Shown here piece by piece: positions 1 to 7,885 of a stretch of 11,405 bases of DNA. Made by a program: the position numbers and the translations under genes. Each line of letters begins with the position of its first letter. Positions within the stretch are counted from its first letter, which is position 1. Below the pieces are notes generated by a model. It was given only the letters and a program-made list of their open reading frames with translations. It did no database searches and was not told where the DNA came from. The DNA lies in assembly GCA_937952095.1 (NCBI GenBank), contig CALFYG010000175.1, positions 1 to 11,405 on the forward strand. The letters are read 5' to 3'. This stretch comes from an uncultured Micrococcales bacterium. Its GTDB lineage: Bacteria; Actinomycetota; Actinomycetes; S36-B12; UBA10799.

Positions 1-2
1 GG

Positions 3-1121
3 TTGGTGTTCGCCTTCGGCTGCCTGGATGAGAAGCAGCCGGCCTGGCTGGATGCCCACCGGCGGGCGTTCGAGTACGTCGGTGGTGTCCCGCTGGTGGT
101 CGTCCCGGATAACGCATCGACGGCGTCGAACCAGATCAGCAAGGCCGAGCGTGCCCGCGACGTCAACGTCGCCTACGCCGAGTTCCTCGAGTACTACCAG
201 ACCGCTGCGGTCCCTACCCGGTCCTATAAGCCGCGCGACAAGGGCAACGTGGAAGCCGGGGTGAAGGTCGTCACGAACTGGGTGATCCACTACCTGGCCG
301 GCCGGACGTTCGCGTCGCTGGACGAGCTGAACGACGCCATCGCCGAGCAGGTCGAGGTCATCAACCAGAAGACCCCGTTCCGGGGTGAGGCGCGCAGCCG
401 CTGGGACTGGTTCGAGCAGCGTGAACGCCACGAGCTGCTCGAACTGCCGGAGCAGCGCTGGGAGCCGGTGGCGTGGCGCACGGCGAAGGTGCACCGGGAC
501 TGGCACATCCAGATCGACACCGTCAAGTACTCCGTGCCATTCCGGTTCGCCGGGCTATCTGTCGACGTGCGCCTCATCGGCGACACCCTCGATGTGATCG
601 CCGACGGCGAGATCATCGCCACGCATCAGCGAGGCCAGCGCAGCAACGGGTACGTCACCGATCCCGAGCATCAGCCCGCGCATCTGCAAGACAGCATGAA
701 CCTATGGACTCGCGGCTACTTCCTGCGGCAGGCCGGCAAGGTCGGCCCGGCAACGGTCACCGCGCTGGAACAGCTGCTCGATGAGCAGAAGATCGAGGCG
801 CAGGGCTTCCGGTCCTGCATGAACATCCTCGACCTCGGCAAGCGCGGAAACCGGGCCCTGCTGGAACAGGCCTGCCGCCAACTCACCGACACCGACGCCG
901 ACCGGCGGATCACCTACACCGCGGTCAAGAACCACATCACCGCGCTTCGCGCGCAGCAGGACCAGCGGCCCGCAACCGACCCCGCGGGCGGACGCCCCGA
1001 GCCGGGGTCGCCACCGCAGCGCAGTGCTGCGCGCGACACCAGCCGCGCCTACCTGGCCGGGGCCTCCGCGTTCAGCCTCGACGCGCTCACCGGGCCGGGA
1101 ACGCAGGCCGATCATGCTTGA
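3..1121 (+). CDS. istA: IS21-family transposase IstA, 5'-truncated by the window edge
   Basis: This is the DDE-type transposase of an IS21-like element, which cuts and joins the element ends with the help of the IstB ATPase. The frame is open to the left edge, so the N-terminal helix-turn-helix and the first catalytic Asp lie outside the window and the true start is not visible. The visible 372 residues carry the second catalytic Asp in VVVPDNAS (about residue 36) and the catalytic Glu in KGNVEAGVK (about residue 84). The C-terminal region contains the KYSVPFRFAG segment typical of the small beta-barrel domain after the integrase core in IstA proteins. The stop codon overlaps the start of istB by 8 bases (ATGCTTGA), the usual istAB arrangement, which suggests translational coupling. 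Family assignment is firm from the catalytic motifs together with the IstB partner. The last 60 or so residues are low-complexity (Ala, Pro, Arg). Confidence 0.93.
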   Translation: MVFAFGCLDEKQPAWLDAHRRAFEYVGGVPLVVVPDNASTASNQISKAERARDVNVAYAEFLEYYQTAAVPTRSYKPRDKGNVEAGVKVVTNWVIHYLAGRTFASLDELNDAIAEQVEVINQKTPFRGEARSRWDWFEQRERHELLELPEQRWEPVAWRTAKVHRDWHIQIDTVKYSVPFRFAGLSVDVRLIGDTLDVIADGEIIATHQRGQRSNGYVTDPEHQPAHLQDSMNLWTRGYFLRQAGKVGPATVTALEQLLDEQKIEAQGFRSCMNILDLGKRGNRALLEQACRQLTDTDADRRITYTAVKNHITALRAQQDQRPATDPAGGRPEPGSPPQRSAARDTSRAYLAGASAFSLDALTGPGTQADHA

Positions 1122-1884
1122 TCAGCACCTCACCGGCGATGACATGCCCCTGTTCACCAGGCTGCGGATGACCGCGTTCGGAGAAGCCGTCATCGACATC
1201 GCCAACGACCCGACATGCGACCAGTGGACGTTCTCCCAGAAGATCCGGCACGCCCTGGAACGTGAGACTGCTGCCCGCGGCGAACGGCGTCTGCTCAAAC
1301 TGCTGAAGGCCTCACGAACCCCGAACCCCGCCGCCTGCGTCGAGGACATCCACTACCTGTCAGGAAGGAGCATCAACAGAGACGTCGTCGCCCGGCTCGC
1401 CTCCTGCCAGTGGATCGACCGGGCCACCAACCTGGTGATCCTGGGCACCTCCAGCGTCGGGAAGTCCTACCTGGCACAAGCGCTCGTGAACGCCGCCTGC
1501 CGCCGCGACTACACCGCCCGCTACTACCGCCTCGACGACCTCGCCAACCGGCTCGCCGTCTTCCAGCAGGCGGACGCGCAACGGCTGCGCTTCCTCGATG
1601 ACCTCAACGCCTGCGATTTGCTCGTGCTCGACGACTTCCTCACCACCCCGATCACCAGCGACACCGCAGCCCAACTGCTCAACATCCTCGCCGCCCGAGA
1701 GGGACACGGTTCCACCGCTGTCACCTCGCAGTTCGACCCCGAGGACTGGTACAAGTCACTGCACGACGCCGTGATCGCGGAGTCCATCCTGAACCGGATC
1801 GTCTCCAACGCCGAGATCGTGCAACTCGACGGGCCCAACATGCGCCGCCACACATCGGCCACCGCGTCTGCCACACAGAACTGA
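1114..1884 (+). CDS. istB: IS21-family helper ATPase IstB
   Basis: This is a 256-residue AAA+ ATPase that assists IstA in target selection and strand transfer. The Walker A motif GTSSVGKS is at residues 111-118, Walker B LLVLDDF at about 169-175, and a sensor-like TSQF at about 204-207, in the order and spacing expected for IstB, whose usual length is about 250 residues. The start ATG at 1114 was chosen because it lies inside the end of istA (8-base overlap) and gives an N-terminus of normal length. An in-frame extension back to 1024 would lie wholly inside istA coding sequence and is unlikely. The gene appears intact, so the element could be active if its left half is complete. It is followed within 6 bases by the large hairpin of the IS right end. 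Confidence 0.95.
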   Translation: MLDQHLTGDDMPLFTRLRMTAFGEAVIDIANDPTCDQWTFSQKIRHALERETAARGERRLLKLLKASRTPNPAACVEDIHYLSGRSINRDVVARLASCQWIDRATNLVILGTSSVGKSYLAQALVNAACRRDYTARYYRLDDLANRLAVFQQADAQRLRFLDDLNACDLLVLDDFLTTPITSDTAAQLLNILAAREGHGSTAVTSQFDPEDWYKSLHDAVIAESILNRIVSNAEIVQLDGPNMRRHTSATASATQN

Positions 1885-1889
1885 CAGAC

Positions 1890-1936
1890 GTAGCAGGGGT
1901 GGGGACACCGCTACCCGGTGTCCCCACCCCTGCTAC
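1890..1936. repeat. Perfect 20-bp inverted repeat (hairpin) after istB
   Basis: Positions 1890-1909 (GTAGCAGGGGTGGGGACACC) are the exact reverse complement of 1917-1936, with a 7-base loop at 1910-1916. The stem is GC-rich and begins 5 bases after the istB stop. No T run follows, so it is not a textbook intrinsic terminator, although in RNA it could still limit transcription out of the element. It also overlaps the transposase-site-like repeats of the IS end. Either or both roles are possible. Confidence 0.9.
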
Positions 1937-1959
1937 CAGATCAACCCACCCCCGCTACC
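1901..1959 (-). repeat. Three GCTACC-ending repeats with exact 22-bp period at the IS right end
   Basis: Two near-identical 15-mers occur on the plus strand, CCCACCCCTGCTACC at 1923-1937 and CCCACCCCCGCTACC at 1945-1959, differing at one base. A third, partial copy sharing the last eight or nine bases ends at 1915. The GCTACC ends fall at 1915, 1937 and 1959, exactly 22 bp apart, about two helical turns, so the copies would lie on the same DNA face. IS21-family elements are known to carry multiple terminal repeats bound by the transposase, and these are the natural candidates. Confidence 0.75.
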
Positions 1960-1992
1960 GAAAGGCTCCGCTTAACATTAAGTGGCGAGCGC

Positions 1993-2015
1993 AAAACGAG
2001 TCGCTGCAGGGCGAC
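1993..2015 (-). terminator. Possible weak intrinsic terminator after the polysaccharide operon
   Basis: Read on the minus strand, about 38 bases after the polymerase stop codon, GTCGC and GCGAC form a 5-bp stem around a 6-base loop, followed by TCGTTTTG. The position suits the end of the leftward operon, but the stem is short and the T tract is only four bases. It lies in the 75-bp strip between the polymerase gene and the inferred IS end, in which I see nothing else. Confidence 0.25.
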
Positions 2016-2052
2016 AGGGTCCGCGCATCCATTCCAAGGGGTCGCTTACTCA

Positions 2053-3423
2053 TCACGGCGTTGTTGAGCCATTTCGGGTTCTGCGGGGCGAATGATTCTG
2101 AGGGGCCGTCTCGAATGCCTTTTGGCGCGCAGAAGGAGGAACGGTGCCGCTACCCACGGTTCTCGCAAGATGAGGCGCAACCGCACCAAGCAGAACGAGC
2201 CCATAGCACTGCCACCCCCCGGCCGAGTTCAGAAGCGCCGTAACCAGGAACGGCAGGAAGATGGGGAAGTCAGCCTGCCGGTACCGCGAGAGGACTCCCA
2301 CACACAGAAGCGAGACGAGTCCCCAGGCAACTAAATAGCCCCAAGCCAAGGCGAAATGCGGAACCAGCGCATTCGGCTGCATATTGAAAGCGTCGGCAAG
2401 AACGCCATCGTTCCCGAATCCGATTCCTGTCCGACTCACGCCTTGCGACTCAAGGAACTCGCGAACGAGTCGCGCACTCGCCTGCCGTCCGCTGTCCTGC
2501 CAGCCAACCGACTCGCCCGTGAACTGCAGATATGAGCTGACGAGTCGGTTAAGCGGAATAAGGAGCGGAGTCTCAGTCAAACGGGGATCGGACCATGTAA
2601 GCGTCGACATCGCCGCATTTCGTAGGGCACCCGCCAAGAGCGTACTGAAGCTCACCGCGGTAAGGCCGACCGCGACAAGGCCCCACAAACCCGTTCGATC
2701 GGCAATCATCCACAAGGAGATACTCAGAGCCAACACCAGGAGCACCATGGGGGACAGAGAACCGAGGCCCACCAACACGAACACCACGAGCCATGAAATC
2801 CGTCGCCGATTCCAAGAAAGCAGGACGCCCGCAGAGACAAGAGGTGCCAGAGCGGCGGGTTCCGGCATCAGAGACTGCGCCCTGAAGAGCCCATTCCAGA
2901 GGTTCGACAGGAAGGGCGTGCCACTCAGGTACGAGATGCCGAGGCCCAACAGGCCGACCACGGCGAGGAACCTGGAGCAGTCCCAGAAGGCCAGCGAGAA
3001 GGCGTCAATTCTGTACGCCGAGGCCGCGAAGGCGAGCAGAATGAGGACCCAGATGATTGGTACCCAGTATGCGGGGGCGCTCCACGTACTAACGGGGCGC
3101 ATGTGGTCCCAGAGGACAAGCCCCCCAGTCGCCAGGAGGGCCACAACCACTCGAACGTTGGTCGCCTGCCGAGGTTCTGGTTCTCGCCTGTGCAGGGCCA
3201 GCACCAGAGCAGCCACGGCCCCGCAGATGATCAAGAAGGGCAGCTCGACCTCTCGATCGGCTAGCACGACGGTGCTCATCATTGAGCCCACCACAATGAC
3301 AAGTGAAACTGCGTAATGGACCCCCCTCCGATCAGTTCTCACAGCATTCCCCATGCGGCCGTAGCTGATTCGCTCGGCAACCGGGGGAGCGCCGCCACCC
3401 GGACGCGGCGTGGACCTCATCAT
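2053..3423 (-). CDS. Wzy-like polysaccharide polymerase / O-antigen ligase-type membrane protein
   Basis: This is a 456-residue polytopic inner-membrane protein with about ten to twelve hydrophobic segments, beginning near residues 35-55, 61-78 and 91-106 and ending near 353-377 and 387-415. The segment PEPAALAPLVSAG (about 187-199) resembles the conserved EP-containing helix of Wzy and O-antigen ligase proteins. A long extracytoplasmic loop at about 270-350 precedes a GIGFGND segment (333-339) and a His in VPHFALAWGYL, also as in that group. Its likely job is joining lipid-linked repeat units outside the membrane. The start ATG at 3423 has GGAGG 8 bases upstream; an in-frame ATG 23 codons later is an alternative. 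It sits last in the leftward block, after the flippase and a 134-bp gap. Wzy proteins share little sequence, so polymerase versus ligase cannot be decided here. Confidence 0.7.
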   Translation of the reverse strand: MMRSTPRPGGGAPPVAERISYGRMGNAVRTDRRGVHYAVSLVIVVGSMMSTVVLADREVELPFLIICGAVAALVLALHRREPEPRQATNVRVVVALLATGGLVLWDHMRPVSTWSAPAYWVPIIWVLILLAFAASAYRIDAFSLAFWDCSRFLAVVGLLGLGISYLSGTPFLSNLWNGLFRAQSLMPEPAALAPLVSAGVLLSWNRRRISWLVVFVLVGLGSLSPMVLLVLALSISLWMIADRTGLWGLVAVGLTAVSFSTLLAGALRNAAMSTLTWSDPRLTETPLLIPLNRLVSSYLQFTGESVGWQDSGRQASARLVREFLESQGVSRTGIGFGNDGVLADAFNMQPNALVPHFALAWGYLVAWGLVSLLCVGVLSRYRQADFPIFLPFLVTALLNSAGGWQCYGLVLLGAVAPHLARTVGSGTVPPSARQKAFETAPQNHSPRRTRNGSTTP

Positions 3424-3431
3424 GGGCTACG

Positions 3432-3436
3432 CCTCC
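3432..3436 (-). promoter_or_regulatory. Ribosome binding site deciding the polymerase start
   Basis: GGAGG on the minus strand lies 8 bases before the ATG at 3423. The internal ATG at 3354 has no comparable site, which favours the longer protein. Confidence 0.6.
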
Positions 3437-3557
3437 ATTCGGTCGCGGTCAGCCTCAACCGTTGTGAGTGTCGCATGCGCACCCTGATCCGGCCATTCGC
3501 CTCGAGTGCTCGGCGAAGCGAACTCTTGGCTGTTTGGCCAAAGGCCATTGCACTCCC

Positions 3558-4757
3558 TCACCCCGCTCTCCAAGCCGTACGCGACCAGCTGAGAATGCCC
3601 ACCTGACCGACAATCGCCCCTCCTACGACGAGGCAGTACACTAGCGCGGAACGAGTCGGTTCGCCGTGCACCGAGCCAATCCCCAATATGAGTGCTCCAA
3701 CCGCCAAAGCGCGCAATAGGCTGGGCCACCGATAGCCGGCACGAACAAGCACCACACGGCCCAGAAGGAAGTCCACGGAGGCCAACAGGCCGGCGATGGC
3801 GAGGACCTGAACAACGGGGACGCTTGGTCCGAAGCTACCGCCCAGAACAAGTGGCACAATCAGCGGCGCCACGATCAGAACCGCGATGACCGCTGCGACG
3901 GTAGGCAGAAACGCCCGAGCCACGGCACGAGGCGAGGTCAGGCTCCCGCGGGCCGCGTACCACCTCAACCCCACCGCTGAGCCGACCGCCACGACCACGC
4001 CTCGCGCCCCGACTCCGACCCCGTATAGACCCACGTCGGTACTGTCACCGAAGATGGACACCGCAACCGTGTCCACGTTTAGCAGCAGCCAGGTTAGGAG
4101 CGTCAGAGGCGCACCACGGCGGGCGAGAGCGATCCACTTTCGCAGAAGCCCGGGTGACACGCCAGCTGGTTCCCAAGCAAGTGCCGCAGCGGCGATAGCG
4201 CCAACACAGAGGCCAGTACCTAGGAGCAGGAAGAGCCCCTCTGCCTGCGCTTGGAGGACCACAAGCCCGCCCACAACACACGCGAGCCCAAGAATGGGCG
4301 CTAGAGCACGAGAGGCGTTGAAGCGCCAACCGTGGTGACCGTTCGCCTGCTGGACGTGCGAGTGCAGGGCGACGATCGGCCCTGACATCGCCACCAGCAT
4401 GCCTCCTGCCACGACCATTGGATCCGGATCGATCCACACCATGGCCACGAAGGCCAGTGTCCCGGCGAGAGCCAGGGCCACCCCAAGAACCGGCCGAAGA
4501 GTCCAGAGCGATACACGGGTGCGCACCGATGCCGCCGCGACGACGACAAAGGCCTCGGTGCCCAGCATGGACAGTGTCCCGATCAACGCAGACCAACTGC
4601 TCCATGTGAGATAGCGCCCTCGGTCCGTGACGCCTAGGTATCTCGCAGTGACGACTAGGCCAAAGACGCTTATGGCCATGAGTATCATGTTCGTCACTAC
4701 CACGGAGTTGACGGTGGCCCCCGATGCCCGTGTGATCCCCTGCCGGATTGCGCTCAT
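3558..4757 (-). CDS. Wzx-like polysaccharide flippase (MOP superfamily membrane protein)
   Basis: This is a predicted 399-residue polytopic membrane protein with about twelve hydrophobic segments and few charged residues between them. The N-terminal stretch NSVVVTNMILMAISVFGLVV followed by TARYLGVTDRGRY (about residues 37-49) matches the start of polysaccharide flippases, in which the first helix is followed by an aRyLG...G.y motif. Its likely role is to flip undecaprenyl-linked repeat units from the cytoplasmic to the outer leaflet. I chose ATG 4757 because the flippase-like sequence begins there. The frame is open to an ATG at 4886, which would add 43 residues of non-membrane sequence without a good ribosome binding site. 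It lies between a glycosyltransferase and the putative polymerase, the classic Wzx/Wzy context. The length is a little short for the family, but no break is seen. Confidence 0.8.
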   Translation of the reverse strand: MSAIRQGITRASGATVNSVVVTNMILMAISVFGLVVTARYLGVTDRGRYLTWSSWSALIGTLSMLGTEAFVVVAAASVRTRVSLWTLRPVLGVALALAGTLAFVAMVWIDPDPMVVAGGMLVAMSGPIVALHSHVQQANGHHGWRFNASRALAPILGLACVVGGLVVLQAQAEGLFLLLGTGLCVGAIAAAALAWEPAGVSPGLLRKWIALARRGAPLTLLTWLLLNVDTVAVSIFGDSTDVGLYGVGVGARGVVVAVGSAVGLRWYAARGSLTSPRAVARAFLPTVAAVIAVLIVAPLIVPLVLGGSFGPSVPVVQVLAIAGLLASVDFLLGRVVLVRAGYRWPSLLRALAVGALILGIGSVHGEPTRSALVYCLVVGGAIVGQVGILSWSRTAWRAG

Positions 4758-4901
4758 ATGGGGCTCTCGACAGTTCCGGAGATGACAGGCCGCGACCGGA
4801 CCGGCAATATTTCGTAAGCGATCCGCTGCGTGTCCGGCGGAGAGGTTCCGACCGTTCGTTGGCGGCCGAACGATCGTGACCGGCATGCGCGAGTCACGTC
4901 G

Positions 4902-6083
4902 TCACCGAGTGACGCTGCCATACAGTGCGGCGAAACGCTCAAAGGCGACGGATGATGCGTACCCCTCCCGACAGGTTCGGCGGGCTTCCGCAGACATCGC
5001 ACCCCCTACGCCCCCTGCCAGTATCCCAGCGAGGCCCTTCGCCAAGCCATCAGCGGCAGACACTCCGATCTCAACACTCTGGCCATTCTGCCCATCGCGC
5101 ACGTACTCCCCGGTGCCCACGGTTCGGGTCGCCACCACCGGCAGGCCGCACGCCATGGCCTCTAGCCCCGCCAATCCAAGGCCCTCTTCAAGGGATGACT
5201 GGACGAACACGGAACCCCCAGCCAGCAAGCCTGGAACGTGGGCGCGAGGGATGTCCTCGTGGACTCTAATCCTCCCACGCACCGGGCTAGCATGAAGGCA
5301 GCGACGGAGTTGCGGCGACAAGGGCCCCTTGCCTGCAAGAATGAGTTCGTTCTCCAGCCCGGTCAGTTCGACAAACCGCTCGTACGCTGTGACCGCGGTT
5401 GGCCAGTCCTTGCGCGAGTCGCCCAACCGTCCGAAGGCGATGATCGGCCGGCTGGGATCCCAGTCGCCAACCGGATGAAACGTGTCCACGTCGATCCCAG
5501 GCGGCGCGAAGGTCACGTTCGCTTGTCCGTGCTCCCGGACCCAATTCTCCATCCAGCGGTTCTCGACCTGCACGTGGTCGACGCCGCGGAGTGCCTGCAC
5601 CTCTAGACCGTGAAGCGAGCGCATACTCAGAGACTTGACTACCCGCTCGGGCAGTGGCAACTCCGGCAGGTGGGCGCGCCGCTCGGCAAGAAGTGTAGTA
5701 GCGACCTGCAGCATCTTCGCCGGTCTTGCTCGGCTGACGGCCAGCGCCAGTGCAGGACCGCCTGCGACCACCTGAATCACGTCGTAGGTGTTGAGCGCGA
5801 CTGTCAGTGCATGGCGGGGACGGTAACGCTGAGACTCGAGTTCGACCCAGTTGGCCCCCCAGTGGAACAACTCCGGGTCCGTGGGATCCGCCTCCAGAAC
5901 TACATGAGTCCGCCATGTCGCAGGGGACAGGACGCGTCGACTGCGCACGTCCCGACTGCTAGCGGCCAGGTCGTGTACATGCACTTCGCACCCACGCTCC
6001 GTCAGTTCGTCCCGCAGCCATTGTGCGATAGTGGGCACCCCCCCACCGGCAAGATAACCCTGCGTGACGATTGCAATCCTCAC
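4902..6083 (-). CDS. GT-B fold glycosyltransferase, GT4-like
   Basis: This is a 393-residue cytoplasmic glycosyltransferase of the GT-B fold. The N-terminus (RIAIVTQGYLAGGGVPTIA) has the glycine-rich first strand-loop of GT4-type enzymes. Residues 193-204 read APPGIDVDTFHP, the usual linker into the nucleotide-sugar-binding domain. IIAFGRLGDSRKDW follows at 214-227, and the EX7E motif is E300...E308 in EEGLGLAGLEAMACG. It probably transfers one sugar of the repeat unit with retention of configuration; donor and acceptor cannot be told. Translation starts at GTG 6083, overlapping the stop of the upstream amidotransferase gene in a GTGA quartet, with AGAGG upstream, so the two are very likely co-translated. 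The next gene, the flippase, follows after 144 bp. Confidence 0.88.
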   Translation of the reverse strand: MRIAIVTQGYLAGGGVPTIAQWLRDELTERGCEVHVHDLAASSRDVRSRRVLSPATWRTHVVLEADPTDPELFHWGANWVELESQRYRPRHALTVALNTYDVIQVVAGGPALALAVSRARPAKMLQVATTLLAERRAHLPELPLPERVVKSLSMRSLHGLEVQALRGVDHVQVENRWMENWVREHGQANVTFAPPGIDVDTFHPVGDWDPSRPIIAFGRLGDSRKDWPTAVTAYERFVELTGLENELILAGKGPLSPQLRRCLHASPVRGRIRVHEDIPRAHVPGLLAGGSVFVQSSLEEGLGLAGLEAMACGLPVVATRTVGTGEYVRDGQNGQSVEIGVSAADGLAKGLAGILAGGVGGAMSAEARRTCREGYASSVAFERFAALYGSVTR

Positions 6084-7885
6084 CCGAACGCCTCTCGAAC
6101 GTCACTGCCTGGCCCGTCGCCATACGAGTCAAGCCTCGAGGCCCAAGAAGACCAGACGAGTCCCTTCCACTCCCCCAGTTCAGATCGGCGCGGGGCCTCA
6201 CGGACATGGGTTAGAGCACGTGTGCCCGCACGAGGGTCGGATCCGACATGCAGCGCTCGAAGCCATCGTCCCATGGGTAGCTCAAAGCCGGTCTTGGGTC
6301 GTACGGCGATCCTGGCTAGGAGTGCATCCCCGGTGGCTTGAACAAAGCCCCCTTTGCCAGCGGAACGATCCTGAACCTGGAGCGCTGCTGCGATCACCCC
6401 GACGTCGACAAACGGGAGTCTCGCCTCCAGCCCCGCGGCCATGGAGAAAACATCAGCATCCGCCAGGAGCATCGGCCCGAGATAGTACTTCCATTCGGCC
6501 GCTGTGAAGAGGCCAACGCCGAGGTCAGGCGCCAGGTCTTCGAAGCGGGGTCCGGCGAAGCCGACTTCCAGATCCGCGTAATCCGGGTGCTGTGCACGGT
6601 ATGCTGCCACTCGCTTCTGGGGATCAGCGCTGAGGACCCCCCGCGCCACCCCGTGCAGTCCCGCCAGCAGTTTCTCGTTAGCCCTTGGCCCGAGTTGCCT
6701 GAGCCCAAAGGGACCGATGCCACGACCACTTGACACGAATCGCAGGCCTGCTCTGGCCGACGAGCGGGCGCTCCTACTTGCCTTGTCGCCAAGCACCCAC
6801 CGCGATCGGTGGTGTCCATATCCGGCCAGGACCTCGTCTCCCCCGGTCCCGGCCAGGGCGACCTTGATGCCAGCTGCACGAATCGCATTCGATACAAGCA
6901 GGACGTTGAGCCCGTCGCAAGTTGGCCTATCGACGTGGGTCAAGTAGTCGTCCACGAGGGACTCCACGTCCGGATCCGCACCCAGAACATGGTGCGAGTG
7001 TCCGTAAGCCTCAGCTATCCGTGCGGCGCCGGCGCCTTCGCCTGGCGACCCCAAGAAGTCAAGTGTGAAACAGTCCAGTTTCCGGCCAGCCTCGGCAGCC
7101 GCCCAGGCAACCGCCGCGGAGTCCACACCCTCGGACAGCATAAGGCCCAGCGGCACGTCAGCCATCAGGTGCAGATCAACCGACTCTACAAACGCATCTA
7201 CCACGTCCCGCCAGGACGTCTCCCCCCTCTTCCATCGATCAAGTGGTATCTCCGATCGCGCGACCTCATGGCCGTTTCCGTCGAACTCACGCACTTCGCC
7301 GGGGACCAGCCGCTCGATAGCCGCAATCCCCGACCTGTTGGGAGGAAGGCACCCCCACGCTTCAAAGATCGCCTGGGCGCCGTCCTCCGGTGCGGAATCG
7401 CCGAAATGCTGGGCAAGGGGCATGGCCTCGGAAGAGAACGCCACTTCAGCGGGCCGACGCCGAACATAGAGGGGCTTCATCCCGAGCGGGTCAACTGCCA
7501 GCCACATGCGACGGTCGAGCCGATCAAAGACACAGATGGCGAACATACCCCGCAGCTCGCTGAGGCAAGCAGGCCCTAGTTTCGCCCACAACTCAGGCAG
7601 CATGGCCCCGTCGCAGGGCGGAGCGGCCAAGGCGTGGCGGGTGCGCAACTCCTGGTGGTTGTATATCTCGCCGTTGTAGATGACGGTGAAGCGCCCATCC
7701 CGAGAATGGAACGGCTGGGTGCCCTCGTCGGAGACATCGATGATCGCCAGCCGGGTCTGGGTCAAGATGATGCCACCTTCCGCCCACGAGACCTGGCCAT
7801 CGGGACCTCGATGACGAAGGGCATCCTGCATGAAGGCGGCAAACCCTTCAGTGGGCCTGCCCAAGACCCCACCTATGCCACACAT
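6080..7885 (-). CDS. Asparagine synthase-family glutamine-dependent amidotransferase
   Basis: This is a 601-residue two-domain enzyme. The N-terminal class II glutaminase starts MCGIGGV, exposing the Cys2 nucleophile, with TRLAIID (44-50), NGEIYN (71-76) and a conserved Asp in CDGAM (91-95). The C-terminal synthetase domain has the pyrophosphatase-loop motif at 251-256, GTGGDEVLAGY (346-356), SMAAGLEARLPFVD (481-494) and KTGFELPMGRW (531-541). Length and motif order are those of AsnB-type enzymes, which use glutamine and ATP to amidate a carboxylate. Inside a polysaccharide locus, relatives are thought to amidate uronic acid sugars, so a sugar or lipid-linked glycan is a plausible substrate, but free aspartate cannot be excluded. 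The loop reads SEGVDS instead of the usual SGGxDS. The start is fixed by the Cys2 requirement. The stop overlaps the next gene by 4 bases. Confidence 0.92.
   Translation of the reverse strand: MCGIGGVLGRPTEGFAAFMQDALRHRGPDGQVSWAEGGIILTQTRLAIIDVSDEGTQPFHSRDGRFTVIYNGEIYNHQELRTRHALAAPPCDGAMLPELWAKLGPACLSELRGMFAICVFDRLDRRMWLAVDPLGMKPLYVRRRPAEVAFSSEAMPLAQHFGDSAPEDGAQAIFEAWGCLPPNRSGIAAIERLVPGEVREFDGNGHEVARSEIPLDRWKRGETSWRDVVDAFVESVDLHLMADVPLGLMLSEGVDSAAVAWAAAEAGRKLDCFTLDFLGSPGEGAGAARIAEAYGHSHHVLGADPDVESLVDDYLTHVDRPTCDGLNVLLVSNAIRAAGIKVALAGTGGDEVLAGYGHHRSRWVLGDKASRSARSSARAGLRFVSSGRGIGPFGLRQLGPRANEKLLAGLHGVARGVLSADPQKRVAAYRAQHPDYADLEVGFAGPRFEDLAPDLGVGLFTAAEWKYYLGPMLLADADVFSMAAGLEARLPFVDVGVIAAALQVQDRSAGKGGFVQATGDALLARIAVRPKTGFELPMGRWLRALHVGSDPRAGTRALTHVREAPRRSELGEWKGLVWSSWASRLDSYGDGPGSDVREAFG

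Larger units (their letters stand above)
1..1977 (+). mobile_element. Right part of an IS21-family insertion sequence
   Basis: The element is recognised by overlapping istA and istB plus a structured non-coding right end. Its left end is outside the window. I place the right boundary at about 1977 because the sequence there reads CTTAACA on the plus strand, that is TGTTAAG inward from the end, matching the TG...CA termini usual in this family. The 22-bp-spaced repeats also stop just before it. The boundary is an inference: without the left end, the terminal inverted repeat and the target duplication cannot be compared. The flanking sequence TTAAG at 1978-1982 is the inverse of CTTAA at 1971-1975, so the end could be shifted by a few bases. 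Confidence 0.8.

Noticed and set aside
2384..3316. Long plus-strand open frame of about 310 codons opposite the polymerase gene
   Set aside because: It is rich in Arg, Thr, Ser and Pro with no recognisable domain, and lies wholly antisense to a protein with clear membrane segments and Wzy-like motifs; it is a high-GC shadow frame.
3536..3548. Short hairpin TGGCC-AAA-GGCCA between the flippase and polymerase genes
   Set aside because: A 5-bp stem with a 3-base loop and no T run is common by chance and does not support a terminator within the operon.
4853..4872. Inverted repeat CGTTCG-N8-CGAACG between the glycosyltransferase and the flippase
   Set aside because: The stem is only 6 bp with no T tract, and a longer flippase start would make it coding; too weak to call a terminator or operator.
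4758..4886. N-terminal extension of the flippase to ATG 4886
   Set aside because: The extra 43 residues are not membrane-like, have no good ribosome binding site, and precede the point where flippase-like sequence begins.
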